A DNA stretch of 64,000 nt from contig NZ_CP031305.1 of assembly GCF_004799645.1 (NCBI RefSeq), forward strand, positions 1,488,001 through 1,552,000, given 5' to 3'. The notes under the pieces were generated by a model that worked only from the letters and a program-made list of their open reading frames with translations, did not search any database and was not told where the DNA came from. A program made the translations under genes and the position numbers. Source of the DNA: Natronorubrum bangense (lineage in GTDB: Archaea > Halobacteriota > Halobacteria > Halobacteriales > Natrialbaceae). Of this stretch, positions 54,830 to 63,951 are shown in pieces (position 1 is the stretch's first letter; every line of letters begins with the position of its first letter).

Positions 54830-56026
54830 ATGACACGCGTCGCACTTGCGTTCTCGGGTGGGCTTGACACGACTGTTTGTGTCCCGCTGCTTGAGGAAGA
54901 GTACGGATACGACGACGTTATCGGCGTCACGGTAGACGTCGGCCAGCCGGCTTCAGAGTTCGACGAAGCCGAAGAGACTGCCGAGGCACTCGGCCTCGAA
55001 CACTACGTCGTCGACGCGAAAGAAGAGTTCGCTGACCTCTGTCTTGAGGGCGTTCGCGCGAACGCGACCTACCAGGGCTACCCACTCGGGACGGCACTTG
55101 CCCGCCCAGTGATCGCCGAGGCAATTCTCGAGGTCGCAGAAGAACAGGGCTGTACCGGCATCGCCCACGGCTGTACGGGCAAAGGGAACGACCAGCTGCG
55201 TTTCGAAGCTGTCTGGCGTGACTCCGACCTCGAGGTCATCGCCCCCGTGCGCGAACTCGGGCTGACCCGTGAGTGGGAACAGGAGTACGCCGCCGAGAAA
55301 GACCTCCCCGTCGAGGGTGGCAGTGGCGGCGACTGGTCGATCGACACCAACCTCTGGAGTCGCTCCGTCGAGGGCGACGACCTCGAGGACCCAAGCTACG
55401 TTCCACCGGAGGACATCTACGCCTGGACGCAGGCCCCAACCGGCGAGACCCAGGAGATCGACATCGAGTTCGAGCAGGGTCGTCCCGTCGCCGTCGACGG
55501 CGTCGAGTACGAGCCCGTCGACCTCATCGAGCACTTGAACGAGGTCGCTGGCGCCTACGGCGTCGGTCGTACCGACTCGATGGAAGACCGTATGCTCGGG
55601 CTGAAGGTCCGTGAGAACTACGAGCATCCCGCGGCGACGACGCTGCTCAACGCCCACGAGGCGCTTGAAGGGCTCGTCCTCACGCAAGAAGAACGTGAGT
55701 TCAAGCAGCTGATCGACCAGAAGTGGTCCAAGAAGGGCTACGAGGGCCTGATCGACGCACCGCTCGTCGGCGCACTCGAGGGCTTCATCGACGAAACCCA
55801 ACAGCGTGTTACCGGCACCGTCACGATTCGTTTCGAGGGTGGCCAGGCTCGTGCCGTGGCTCGCGACAGCGAATTCGCGGCCTACTCGGCTGAACACGCC
55901 TCCTTCGACACCGAAACGGTCGGGAAGATCACCCAGGAAGACGCCACCGGCGTTGCGAAGTACCACGGCTTCCAGCGCCGTCTCGCAAACGAAGCGATCG
56001 CGGCGAACACGGACGAGGACGAATAA
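54830..56026 (+). CDS. argG: Argininosuccinate synthase
   Basis: A 398-residue ATP-dependent ligase joining citrulline and aspartate. The PP-loop is LAFSGGLDTTV (residues 7-17). Other signatures are HGCTGKGNDQLRFE and SVEGDDLEDP, with GVGRTDSMEDRMLGLKVRENYEHPAATTLL. argH begins 2 nt after its stop. It opens the arginine cluster and is preceded by a possible arginine leader ORF. Confidence 0.96.
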   Translation: MTRVALAFSGGLDTTVCVPLLEEEYGYDDVIGVTVDVGQPASEFDEAEETAEALGLEHYVVDAKEEFADLCLEGVRANATYQGYPLGTALARPVIAEAILEVAEEQGCTGIAHGCTGKGNDQLRFEAVWRDSDLEVIAPVRELGLTREWEQEYAAEKDLPVEGGSGGDWSIDTNLWSRSVEGDDLEDPSYVPPEDIYAWTQAPTGETQEIDIEFEQGRPVAVDGVEYEPVDLIEHLNEVAGAYGVGRTDSMEDRMLGLKVRENYEHPAATTLLNAHEALEGLVLTQEEREFKQLIDQKWSKKGYEGLIDAPLVGALEGFIDETQQRVTGTVTIRFEGGQARAVARDSEFAAYSAEHASFDTETVGKITQEDATGVAKYHGFQRRLANEAIAANTDEDE

Positions 56027-56028
56027 CC

Positions 56029-57537
56029 ATGACTGAGGAGAGCGCTCACGACGGGCCGACTGAATCCACACTGGAAACCGACGGGAGCGGCATCTCGGGT
56101 GACGAAGGTGTCGTCCGACGGGACCGATTCAGCGGCGGCCCCGCTCGGAGCTTCCTCTCCTCGCTTGCGGCTGACGAACGGATCTTCGAGGCCGATATCG
56201 AGATCGACCGCGCACACGTCATCATGCTCGCCGAGCAGGACATCATCGGCGACGACGTTGCGGGCCAGATTCTCATGGCACTCGATGCGATCGAAGTCGA
56301 CGGCCACGCCTCCTTGCCCGACGGCGAGGACGTCCACGAGGCCATCGAGACGGCCGTCATCGAGGGGATCGGCCCCGACGGCGGGAAGATGCATACCGCA
56401 CGCTCGAGAAACGACGAGGTCGCGGCCTGTATCCGCTACCGACTGCGTGAGGACGTCCTCGAGGCAATCGAAACAACGCTCGCATTGCGCGAGTCGCTCG
56501 TCGAGGTCGCCGCCGAGCAGACGGAGACGATCATGCCCGGCTACACCCACCTCCAGCCGGCTCAGCCGACGACGGTGGCACACTGGGCGCTGGCCTACGA
56601 AGGCGCGGTTCGTCGCGATACGGAACGCCTCTTCGATGCCTACCAGCGGATCAACCAGTCGCCGTTAGGTGGGGCCGCGTTCGCCGGCACGACGTTCGAT
56701 ATCGACCGCGAGCGCACAGCCGACCTGCTCGGGTTCGATTCGGTCGTCGAGAACTCGATGGACGCCTCCTCGAGTCGCGATTTCTTGCTCGAGACGACCC
56801 AGGCGCTGTCGACACATGCGACGACGCTGTCCGGGCTGGCCGAAGATATCATCATCTTCGCCAACCGTGGCTTCGTCGACCTTGCCGACGACTACTCCTC
56901 GACGTCGTCGATCATGCCCCAGAAGAAAAATCCCGACACGCTGGAACTCGTTCGCGCGGTCGCGGGCGATGCGGCCGGCAGCGTACAGGGGCTGACGACG
57001 ACGCTCAAAGGGCTCCCCCGTGCGTACAACCGTGACCTCCAGCGTGCGACGACCCACGCCTGGGAGACCGTCGACGCGGTGACCGAAGCCAGCGAAGTCG
57101 CGGCCGGGGCCGTGGCGACGGCCGACTGGAACGCAGAGACGCTCGCGGCAGAAGCTGGCGCGGGCTTTTCGACGGCGACCGGCGTCGCTGACCTGCTTGC
57201 GGCGAATGGGTTGCCGTTCCGGACAGCACACGAACTCGTTGCGATTGCAGCGGAGAGTGGAGCAGACTACGACGCGATCGCGGCCGCTGCCGAGGAGGTG
57301 CTCGGTGAACCCCTCGAGTCGGTCGTCGAACCCGATGCCGTCGAGGCCGCACTCGATCCCGCCGAAAGCGTTGCGAGCCGTGACTCACAGGGTGGGCCCG
57401 CTCCCGAGGCCGTCAACCCACAGCTCGAGGCCGCTCGCGATGCTCTCGGGGCCGACGAGGAAACGCTCGAAGCGACCGACGACGCACTCGAGGCAGCCCA
57501 CCAGGCGCTTCGTTCGGAGGTAAACGACTATGTCTGA
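56029..57537 (+). CDS. argH: Argininosuccinate lyase
   Basis: A 502-residue member of the fumarase/aspartase superfamily releasing arginine and fumarate. Signatures: HTARSRNDEVA, PGYTHLQPAQP, and the signature loop SSIMPQKKNPD. It has about 30 more N-terminal residues than bacterial enzymes (MTEESAHDGPTESTLETDG), an acidic haloarchaeal extension. The C-terminal region is GGPAPEAVNPQLEAARDAL followed by an acidic helix. It ends at the 219-bp gap before lysW. Confidence 0.95.
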   Translation: MTEESAHDGPTESTLETDGSGISGDEGVVRRDRFSGGPARSFLSSLAADERIFEADIEIDRAHVIMLAEQDIIGDDVAGQILMALDAIEVDGHASLPDGEDVHEAIETAVIEGIGPDGGKMHTARSRNDEVAACIRYRLREDVLEAIETTLALRESLVEVAAEQTETIMPGYTHLQPAQPTTVAHWALAYEGAVRRDTERLFDAYQRINQSPLGGAAFAGTTFDIDRERTADLLGFDSVVENSMDASSSRDFLLETTQALSTHATTLSGLAEDIIIFANRGFVDLADDYSSTSSIMPQKKNPDTLELVRAVAGDAAGSVQGLTTTLKGLPRAYNRDLQRATTHAWETVDAVTEASEVAAGAVATADWNAETLAAEAGAGFSTATGVADLLAANGLPFRTAHELVAIAAESGADYDAIAAAAEEVLGEPLESVVEPDAVEAALDPAESVASRDSQGGPAPEAVNPQLEAARDALGADEETLEATDDALEAAHQALRSEVNDYV

Positions 57538-57722
57538 GTCACCGCTTCCCGCAGTGGCGAGCCCAGCAGGTGCTCGAGTGCGGCCTACGATTTCGCGGCG
57601 GTCCCCGCCAGGGGACAAACTACCAACTCCATGATATTGGAACCGTAATCGGCCGGAAAATAGTACATTCACTCCATTAGGCGAGACTGCGCTTCGTGTA
57701 TTCCTCTTGATAAGTTCGAAGG

Positions 57723-57729
57723 GTTTAAG
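57723..57729 (+). promoter_or_regulatory. TATA box of the lysW-argXCBDEF operon
   Basis: GTTTAAG, preceded by a CGAAGG BRE-like stretch, is centred about 31 nt before the lysW ATG at 57757. The remaining gap (57538-57720) shows no convincing gene. A 34-codon frame overlapping the argH stop is probably fortuitous. Confidence 0.6.
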
Positions 57730-57756
57730 GGTTACTGGCTCTCAGTTGCAGGTACA

Positions 57757-57921
57757 ATGACCGAATGCGTCGAGTGTGGGGCGGAAGTGTCCCTGCACGA
57801 TGATCTGGAAGTGGGAGAGATCGTTGACTGTACGACCTGTGGCGCAGAGCTTGAAGTCGTCGACACCGAGCCGCCAGTCCTCGAGCGAGCCCCCGAGCTC
57901 GAAGAGGACTGGGGTGAGTGA
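57757..57921 (+). CDS. lysW: Amino-group carrier protein LysW (ArgW)
   Basis: A 54-residue carrier, ATG at 57757, TGA at 57919-57921. Two zinc-binding CxxC pairs, CVEC (residues 4-7) and CTTC (25-28), frame an acidic globular domain. The C-terminus EEDWGE is the conserved tail whose terminal glutamate is joined by ArgX/LysX to the amino group of glutamate or alpha-aminoadipate. Here it carries the arginine pathway intermediates. It is the first gene of a tight operon. Confidence 0.95.
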   Translation: MTECVECGAEVSLHDDLEVGEIVDCTTCGAELEVVDTEPPVLERAPELEEDWGE

Positions 57922-57979
57922 CCTTGCACGCGGTCGCGACTACCTTGTGCCCTGAGCTCACACACCAGGGGTGGTTCGC

Positions 57980-58858
57980 GTGAACATAGGAATACTCTAT
58001 TCCCGGATTCGCAAGGACGAGAAGCTCCTGCTCAACGAGCTTCGCGAGCGTGATCATGAGATCGAGAAGATCGACGTCCGCAAGCAGACGTTCGACATCA
58101 GCGAGCCCCCCGAAGCGTTCGCCGACCTCGACATCGTCGTCGATCGCTGTCTCGCCACGAGCCGCAGCCTCTATGCCACGCAGTTTTTCGAGGCCTACGG
58201 CATCCCCGTGGTCAACAGCCACGAGACAGCCGACATCTGTGCGGACAAAGTGAAAAACAGTCTCGCGCTCGAGCAGGCGGGCGTGCCGACGCCGGCGACC
58301 AAGGTCGCGTTCACCAAAGAGACCGCGATGGAAGCCATCGAAGACTTTGGCTACCCCTGCGTGCTCAAACCCGTCGTGGGATCGTGGGGCCGCCTGATGG
58401 CCAAGATCGACTCGCCGGACGCCGCTGAAGCCATCTTAGAACACAAGGCCACGCTCGGTCACTACGAGCACAAGGTGTTCTACGTCCAGGAGTTCGTCGA
58501 GAAACCCGGCCGTGACATCCGCGTGCTCGCGACCGACGGCAAGCCGATCGCCGGCATGGTCCGTTCGTCGGACCACTGGATCACCAACGCCGCTAAGGGC
58601 GCGGAGACGGATGTCTTCGAGCCAGACGAGGAGGCTATCGAACTCGTCGAAAAGGCCAGCGACGCCGTTGGCGGCGGACTGCTCGGTATCGATCTGATGG
58701 AGACCGAAGACGGGTACACCGTCCACGAGGTCAACCACACCGTCGAGTTCAAAGCCCTCGACGGGGCCGTCGACACCGACATCGCCGGCACCGTCGTCGA
58801 CTGGCTCGAGCAGAAGGCAGCCGACGCTGCCGAGAACGAACTCGAGGTGAGCGCCTGA
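57980..58858 (+). CDS. argX: LysW-glutamate ligase (ArgX/LysX, ATP-grasp)
   Basis: A 292-residue ATP-grasp enzyme that attaches the substrate amino acid to the C-terminal Glu of LysW. Visible motifs: N-terminal MNIGILYSRIRKDEKLLL, VVNSHETADICADK, LKPVVGSWGRLMAKI, QEFVEKPGRDIRVLA, and HEVNHTVEFKAL near the C-terminus. The GTG at 57980 is chosen to match the family N-terminus over a GTG at 57971. In this genomic setting the substrate is expected to be glutamate. Its stop overlaps argC as TGATG. Confidence 0.93.
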   Translation: MNIGILYSRIRKDEKLLLNELRERDHEIEKIDVRKQTFDISEPPEAFADLDIVVDRCLATSRSLYATQFFEAYGIPVVNSHETADICADKVKNSLALEQAGVPTPATKVAFTKETAMEAIEDFGYPCVLKPVVGSWGRLMAKIDSPDAAEAILEHKATLGHYEHKVFYVQEFVEKPGRDIRVLATDGKPIAGMVRSSDHWITNAAKGAETDVFEPDEEAIELVEKASDAVGGGLLGIDLMETEDGYTVHEVNHTVEFKALDGAVDTDIAGTVVDWLEQKAADAAENELEVSA

Positions 58859-59907
58859 TGGCGGCCACCGAAACCGCTACTGCGACCGTCATCGGCGGCT
58901 CGGGCTTTACGGGCGGCGAACTGCTGCGACTGCTCGCCGGCCACCCGAACTTCGAGATCGCCGAAGTCACGAGCCGATCGAAAGCCGGCAAAAGCGTCGG
59001 CTCCGTCCACCCGCCACTGCGCGGCACGGACCTGCGCTTTACCGAACCCGAGGATCTCGAAAGCGTCGACGTCCTCTTTGCGGCGACGCCACACGGCGTC
59101 TCGATGGGGCAGATCGACGAGTTCTTTGAGATCGCCGACACCGTCGTCGACCTCTCGGCTGACTTCCGGCTCGATACGGAAGCACAGTACGACGAGTGGT
59201 ACGACGGCCACAGCGCGCCCGAATACCTCGAGAAGGCGGAGTACGCCCTCCCCGAGATCAACCGTGAGAACCTCGCGGGCGCGGAGCTGATCGCCGGCGG
59301 CGGCTGTAACGCCACCGCGACGATCCTCGGCCTCTACCCGCTGTTCGACCAGGGGATTCTCGAGGGCGGCGAGCAGGTCGTCGTCGACGTGAAAGTCGGC
59401 TCCTCCGAAGGCGGGGCCGGCGGCGGCGAGGCCTCGAGCCACCCCGAGCGCTCGGGCGTCGTTCGTCCCTACGCGCCGACAGGCCACCGTCACGAAGCCG
59501 AGATCGAGCAGTTCCTCGGCACCTCAGTGGCGTTTACGTGCCACGCCGTCGACATGATCCGCGGCGCGAGCGCGACCAGCCACGTCTTCCCGTCGGGCCC
59601 CGTCTCGAAGGGCGACCTCTGGAAGGCCTACCGCGGTGCCTACGAGGACGAGCCCTTCGTCCGTATGGCCGCCGGTGGCTCCGGCGTCTACCGCTACCCA
59701 GAGCCGAAGTCGGTCGCGGGAACGAATCTCGCCGAAGTCGGCTTCGAACTCGATCCCTCGAACAAGCGCATCGTCGTCTTCTCGGCGATCGACAACATGA
59801 TGAAAGGCTCGGCTGGACAGGCGGTCCACGCCGCCAACATCGCGCTGGGCCTCGAGGAGACGGCCGGACTCGAGTTTACGGGACTGCACCCGGTGGGAGC
59901 ACCATGA
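58858..59907 (+). CDS. argC: N-acetyl/LysW-gamma-glutamyl-phosphate reductase
   Basis: A 349-residue NADPH-dependent reductase. The Rossmann motif is VIGGSGFTGGELLRLL, the catalytic cysteine is in GGGCNATATILGLYP, and a histidine-containing motif lies in HRHEAEIEQFLG. It reduces the acyl phosphate made by ArgB to the semialdehyde, on the LysW carrier. ATG overlaps the argX stop; its stop overlaps the argB ATG (ATGA). Confidence 0.95.
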   Translation: MAATETATATVIGGSGFTGGELLRLLAGHPNFEIAEVTSRSKAGKSVGSVHPPLRGTDLRFTEPEDLESVDVLFAATPHGVSMGQIDEFFEIADTVVDLSADFRLDTEAQYDEWYDGHSAPEYLEKAEYALPEINRENLAGAELIAGGGCNATATILGLYPLFDQGILEGGEQVVVDVKVGSSEGGAGGGEASSHPERSGVVRPYAPTGHRHEAEIEQFLGTSVAFTCHAVDMIRGASATSHVFPSGPVSKGDLWKAYRGAYEDEPFVRMAAGGSGVYRYPEPKSVAGTNLAEVGFELDPSNKRIVVFSAIDNMMKGSAGQAVHAANIALGLEETAGLEFTGLHPVGAP

Positions 59908-60755
59908 CGACTGTCGTCAAGATCGGCGGCGCACGCGCCGTCGATCCCGAAGGCGCACTCGCGGACGTTGCGAGCCTCGTCGAGGATGGTGAAGACGTCG
60001 TGCTCACCCACGGCGGCTCGACCGCCGTCGACGAAACCTTAGAAGAACTCGGCGAGGAGCCGACCTACGTCGAGACGCCTGGTGGCGTCGTCGGGCGCTT
60101 TACCGACGAACGCACGATGGACGTCTTCAAGATGGTGATGCCCGGCAAGCTCAACACCGATCTGGTCGAGAGCCTCCAGAACGAGGGCGTCAACGCAGTC
60201 GGCCTCTCGGGCACCGACGGCAAACTCCTCTCTGGGAAGCGCAAGTCCGCCGTCCGCGTCAAAGAAGACGGCAAGAAGAAGATCAAGCGCGGCGACCACT
60301 CGGGCAAAATCGAATCCGTGAACGCCGACTTGCTCGAGACCGTCCTCGCGGGTGGCTACACGCCCGTCGTCTCCGTCCCGGTACTCGGGAAAGAGAAAGA
60401 CGGCGGCTACACCGCAGTCAACGCCGACGCCGACCGCGCCGCCGCCGCGATCGCAGGGGCGCTCGAGGCCGACCTGGTGCTCCTCACGGACGTCTCCGGC
60501 GTCTACGAGGACCCCGACGACGAGTCGACGAAGATCGATTCGGCGTCGACCCCCGAAGCGTTCGAGACGGTCAAATCCGCTGCGGAAGGTTTCATGACGA
60601 AGAAGGTCATGGCCGCCGAGGAAGCCCTCGAGGGGGGCGCGTCCTCGGTCGTCGTTGCTGATGCCAACGCCGAGGAACCGATCTCGAATGCACTCGCCGG
60701 TGAGGGGACGACTCTCGAGCCCGGCGCCCTCGACACTGCGGAGGTGGAACAGTGA
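59904..60755 (+). CDS. argB: Acetylglutamate/LysW-aminoadipate kinase
   Basis: A 283-residue amino-acid kinase. N-terminal VVKIGGARA, then VLTHGGSTAVDETLE, GLSGTDGKLL, and the nucleotide-site motifs NADADRAAAAIAGAL and LTDVSGVYED. It phosphorylates the gamma-carboxyl of the LysW-bound glutamate. The KKKIKRGDHSGKI stretch (about residues 125-137) is a basic insert also seen in LysZ-type enzymes. ATGA overlap with argC. Confidence 0.95.
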   Translation: MTTVVKIGGARAVDPEGALADVASLVEDGEDVVLTHGGSTAVDETLEELGEEPTYVETPGGVVGRFTDERTMDVFKMVMPGKLNTDLVESLQNEGVNAVGLSGTDGKLLSGKRKSAVRVKEDGKKKIKRGDHSGKIESVNADLLETVLAGGYTPVVSVPVLGKEKDGGYTAVNADADRAAAAIAGALEADLVLLTDVSGVYEDPDDESTKIDSASTPEAFETVKSAAEGFMTKKVMAAEEALEGGASSVVVADANAEEPISNALAGEGTTLEPGALDTAEVEQ

Positions 60756-61903
60756 GCGACCACGACTTCATCTCCGGCAGCAAGCCGATCCCGCTCGAGC
60801 ACGGCGAGGGGTCGTCCCTCTACAGCACCGACGGGACGGCGTACCTCGACGCGGGCGCGAGCTACGCGTGCACGCCGCTCGGCCACAGCCATCCGGCTGT
60901 CGTCGAGGCGGTACAGGAACAGGTCGGTCAGCTGACGTTCGTCGACTCCTCGTTCCCGGTTCAGTCCCGCGAGGATGCCTACGCCGCGCTCGTCGCGTCG
61001 ACACCCGACGGCCTCGACTCGGCCTGGTTCTGTAACTCCGGAACCGAGGCCAACGAGGCTGCACTGAAGTTCGCTCGCTCGGCGACCGGCAACTCGAAAA
61101 TCATCGCCGCCACCCGGAGCTTCCACGGCCGGACGATGGGCTCGCTCGCGGCGACCTGGAAGGACAAATACAAGAAACCGTTCGAGCCGCTGGCCGGCGA
61201 CGTGGAGTTCGTCCCCTACGGCGATGGCGAGGAACTCGCCGACGCCGTCGACGACGAAACTGCAGCCGTCATCTTGGAGCCCATCCAGGGCGAAGGCGGC
61301 ATCAACGTCCCGCCAGCGGGCTACCTCGAGACTGCCCGTGAGGCAACCGACGAGGCCGATGCGGCGCTCGTCTTCGACGAGGTCCAGACCGGCATGGGAC
61401 GGACGGGTTCGATGTGGGCCTGCCAGAACGCTGGCGTCACACCCGACATCCTCACAACGGCGAAAGGACTCGGCAACGGCCTGCCTATCGGCGGCGTCGT
61501 GGTCGCAGACTGGATCGCCGACGGCGCGGCCTCACACAACGCCACGTTCAGCGGCGGTCCCGTCGTCACCGCGGCGGTCCACGCGACGATTTCGACGCTG
61601 GTCGAAGAGGAGTGGCCCGCCCACGCCGCTTCGATGGGCGACTATCTTACGACCGAACTCGAGGCCAGACTCGGTGACGAGGTCCGCGAGGTCCGCGGCG
61701 AGGGCCTGCTCATCGGCATCGAGTTGAAGCGAGGAGCAAATCGCGCCGCCCGTGACCTGGCGATCAACCACCAGGTGCTGGCGCTGCCGGCGGGTCGGAC
61801 CGTCCTGCGCCTGCTGCCGCCGCTGGTGATCGATCAGGAGGAAGCAGACCAGCTCGTCGACGCACTCGGCGCGGTTATCGCACCCGACGACCCTGAATCA
61901 TGA
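60752..61903 (+). CDS. argD: Acetylornithine/LysW-aminotransferase
   Basis: A 383-residue class III PLP aminotransferase. It starts with GTG in a GTGA overlap with argB. Signatures: FCNSGTEANEAALKFAR, EPIQGEGGINVP, LVFDEVQTGMGRTG, and the Schiff-base lysine in TTAKGLGNGLPIGG. It converts the carrier-bound semialdehyde to the ornithine (or lysine) form using glutamate. Confidence 0.95.
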   Translation: MSDHDFISGSKPIPLEHGEGSSLYSTDGTAYLDAGASYACTPLGHSHPAVVEAVQEQVGQLTFVDSSFPVQSREDAYAALVASTPDGLDSAWFCNSGTEANEAALKFARSATGNSKIIAATRSFHGRTMGSLAATWKDKYKKPFEPLAGDVEFVPYGDGEELADAVDDETAAVILEPIQGEGGINVPPAGYLETAREATDEADAALVFDEVQTGMGRTGSMWACQNAGVTPDILTTAKGLGNGLPIGGVVVADWIADGAASHNATFSGGPVVTAAVHATISTLVEEEWPAHAASMGDYLTTELEARLGDEVREVRGEGLLIGIELKRGANRAARDLAINHQVLALPAGRTVLRLLPPLVIDQEEADQLVDALGAVIAPDDPES

Positions 61904-62970
61904 GCGCGAGCACGAGTGAACCGGCGGATGTCTCGCTTTCGGAAGCCCGGGAGCTGCTGGTCGACCTCGTTTCGATCCCGTCGCCGACCCGCGAGGAGCG
62001 CAAGGCGGCCAAACGGCTTGTGGATTTCTTCGAGGCCCACGATCGTGAGGTCTGGATCGACGCGGTTGGCAACGTCCGCGCACCAGCAGACGATTCCGTG
62101 TTGCTCACTTCACACATCGACACCGTGCCAGGGGATATCCCCGTCGAGGTCGAAGAAACCGGCGACGACGAGATCCTCTGGGGTCGTGGCAGCGTCGACG
62201 CGACAGGCCCCCTCGCCGCGATGGCGGCCGCCGCCGTCCGCACCGGCGTCTCCTTCGTCGGCGTCGTCGGCGAGGAAGTCGACTCGAAGGGGTCGCGCTA
62301 TCTCGTCGCCGACAGAGACGACGCACCGAACGCCGTCGTCAACGGCGAACCCTCCGGAACTGATGGGATTACGCTCGGCTACCGTGGTCTTATCGCTGGC
62401 ACGTACGTCGCAACCAGTGAATCCGGCCACACCTCCCGACCAGATCCGAACGCGATCCAACACGCCGTTCGCTGGTGGGCTGGCGTCGAAAAACACTTCG
62501 AAGGTGGCGAGTACGAACCCGTCTTCGAGCAGGTGACGACCAAGCCGGTCGACATCGAAGGCGGTGTCAGCGAGGACGGCCTCTCCGTCGAGGCGACGAT
62601 GGCCGTCCAGTTGCGCGTCCCGCCTGCACTCGATGTCGAGACCGTTCGCGAAGCCGCGGAAGCCGAACTCGAGGTCGGAACCGTAACCTGGAAAGACAAG
62701 GTTCCGCCCGTGATGATGAGCCCGCGAACGGAGGTCGCTCGAGCGTTCCGCGTCGCCATCCGTAAGGAGGGCAAAGAGCCACGACTGGTGCGCAAGACGG
62801 GGACCAGCGACATGAACATCTACGCGGGCGCGTGGGACTGTCCAATGGTTACCTACGGCCCTGGCAACTCCGACTTAGATCACGCACCCGACGAACGACT
62901 GTCGCTGTCGGAGTTCGACAAGTCAGTTGCCGTCCTCGAGCGTGTCTCGCGGACGTTGAGCGAAAACTGA
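61900..62970 (+). CDS. argE: LysW-ornithine hydrolase (ArgE/LysK-like metallopeptidase)
   Basis: A 356-residue M20/M28-type deacylase that releases ornithine from LysW. The metal site includes TSHIDTVPG (residues about 69-77), WGRGSVDATGPLA, VVGEEVDSKGS and VNGEPSGTDGI. Later, KTGTSDMNIYAGAWDCPMVTYGPGNSDLDHAPDERLS carries the closing histidine. ATGA overlap with argD. argF follows after 23 bp. Confidence 0.94.
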   Translation: MSASTSEPADVSLSEARELLVDLVSIPSPTREERKAAKRLVDFFEAHDREVWIDAVGNVRAPADDSVLLTSHIDTVPGDIPVEVEETGDDEILWGRGSVDATGPLAAMAAAAVRTGVSFVGVVGEEVDSKGSRYLVADRDDAPNAVVNGEPSGTDGITLGYRGLIAGTYVATSESGHTSRPDPNAIQHAVRWWAGVEKHFEGGEYEPVFEQVTTKPVDIEGGVSEDGLSVEATMAVQLRVPPALDVETVREAAEAELEVGTVTWKDKVPPVMMSPRTEVARAFRVAIRKEGKEPRLVRKTGTSDMNIYAGAWDCPMVTYGPGNSDLDHAPDERLSLSEFDKSVAVLERVSRTLSEN

Positions 62971-62993
62971 ACATACAATTTTCATACACAACA

Positions 62994-63923
62994 ATGACGA
63001 CAGAGACTGACGATACACAGCCGAGACATTTCCTCGACGTCGACGATCTCACCGAGACAGAACTGCTCACGGTCCTCGATCGGGCCACAGCGTACAAACG
63101 CGCTGTCGAAGCTGGCGACGACCATGCTGATCTCGAGGACCAGACCCTGGGGATGCTCTTCCAGAAGGCGAGCACCCGTACCCGTGTCTCCTTCGAGACG
63201 GGGATGACCCAACTGGGCGGCCACGCGATCTTCCTCGGGGAAGACGACATCCAACTGGGTCGTGGCGAGCCGCTAAAAGACACCTCGCGTGCGCTCTCGC
63301 GGTACGTCGACGCCGTGATGGCCCGCGTGTTCAAACACGAGAACGTCGAGGTGCTCGCGGAGTACGCCGATGTCCCCGTCGTCAACGGGCTGACCGACGA
63401 CGCCCACCCCTGCCAGACGCTCGCGGACCTCCAGACGATCCGTGAACAGGAAGACGGCTTCGATGGCGTCTCAGCGACCTGGATCGGCGACGGCAACAAC
63501 GTCGCTCAGTCGTTCGCACTCGGCTGTGCGCTGACCGACATCGATCTGACGGTCGCCACACCCGAGGGCTACGAACTCGACGACGAAGTGCTCGAGCGTG
63601 CCCGCGAGCTCGGTGGCGATCCGACGACGACGACGGACCCGATCGAGGCGGTCTCGGACGCCGATATCATCTACACCGACGTCTGGATCAGCATGGGCCA
63701 AGAGGACGAACGCGACGTTCGAATGAACGACTTCGAGGGCTTCCAGGTCGGAGCCGACCTGCTCGAGTACGCCCCCGAAGCGTCGATTATGCACTGTCTC
63801 CCTGCCCACCGCGGCGAGGAGATCACCGACGAGGCCATCGAGAGCGACCAGTCGATCGTCTTCGATCAGGCCGAAAACCGGCTCCACGCCCAGAAAGCCG
63901 TATTGAGCTGGTTGCTCGAGTAA
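62994..63923 (+). CDS. argF: Ornithine carbamoyltransferase
   Basis: A 309-residue transferase forming citrulline from ornithine and carbamoyl phosphate. The carbamoyl-phosphate motif is STRTRVSFE (residues about 59-67), followed by HPCQTLADL, and the ornithine/active-site loop MHCLPAHRGEEI. Length is that of an anabolic enzyme. Last gene of the operon; a T-rich terminator follows. Confidence 0.96.
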   Translation: MTTETDDTQPRHFLDVDDLTETELLTVLDRATAYKRAVEAGDDHADLEDQTLGMLFQKASTRTRVSFETGMTQLGGHAIFLGEDDIQLGRGEPLKDTSRALSRYVDAVMARVFKHENVEVLAEYADVPVVNGLTDDAHPCQTLADLQTIREQEDGFDGVSATWIGDGNNVAQSFALGCALTDIDLTVATPEGYELDDEVLERARELGGDPTTTTDPIEAVSDADIIYTDVWISMGQEDERDVRMNDFEGFQVGADLLEYAPEASIMHCLPAHRGEEITDEAIESDQSIVFDQAENRLHAQKAVLSWLLE

Positions 63924-63927
63924 GAAC

Positions 63928-63951
63928 CGCGAGCGACGCGAGTGGCTTTTT
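63928..63951 (+). terminator. Transcription terminator after argF
   Basis: A short hairpin CGCG-AGCGA-CGCG (63928-63940) is followed by TTTTT at 63947-63951, five bases after the argF stop. Archaeal terminators rely mainly on the T-run. Confidence 0.5.

Noticed and set aside
57531..57635. A 34-codon ORF overlapping the argH stop
   Set aside because: No promoter spacing, no similarity, and composition like a shadow frame; probably fortuitous.
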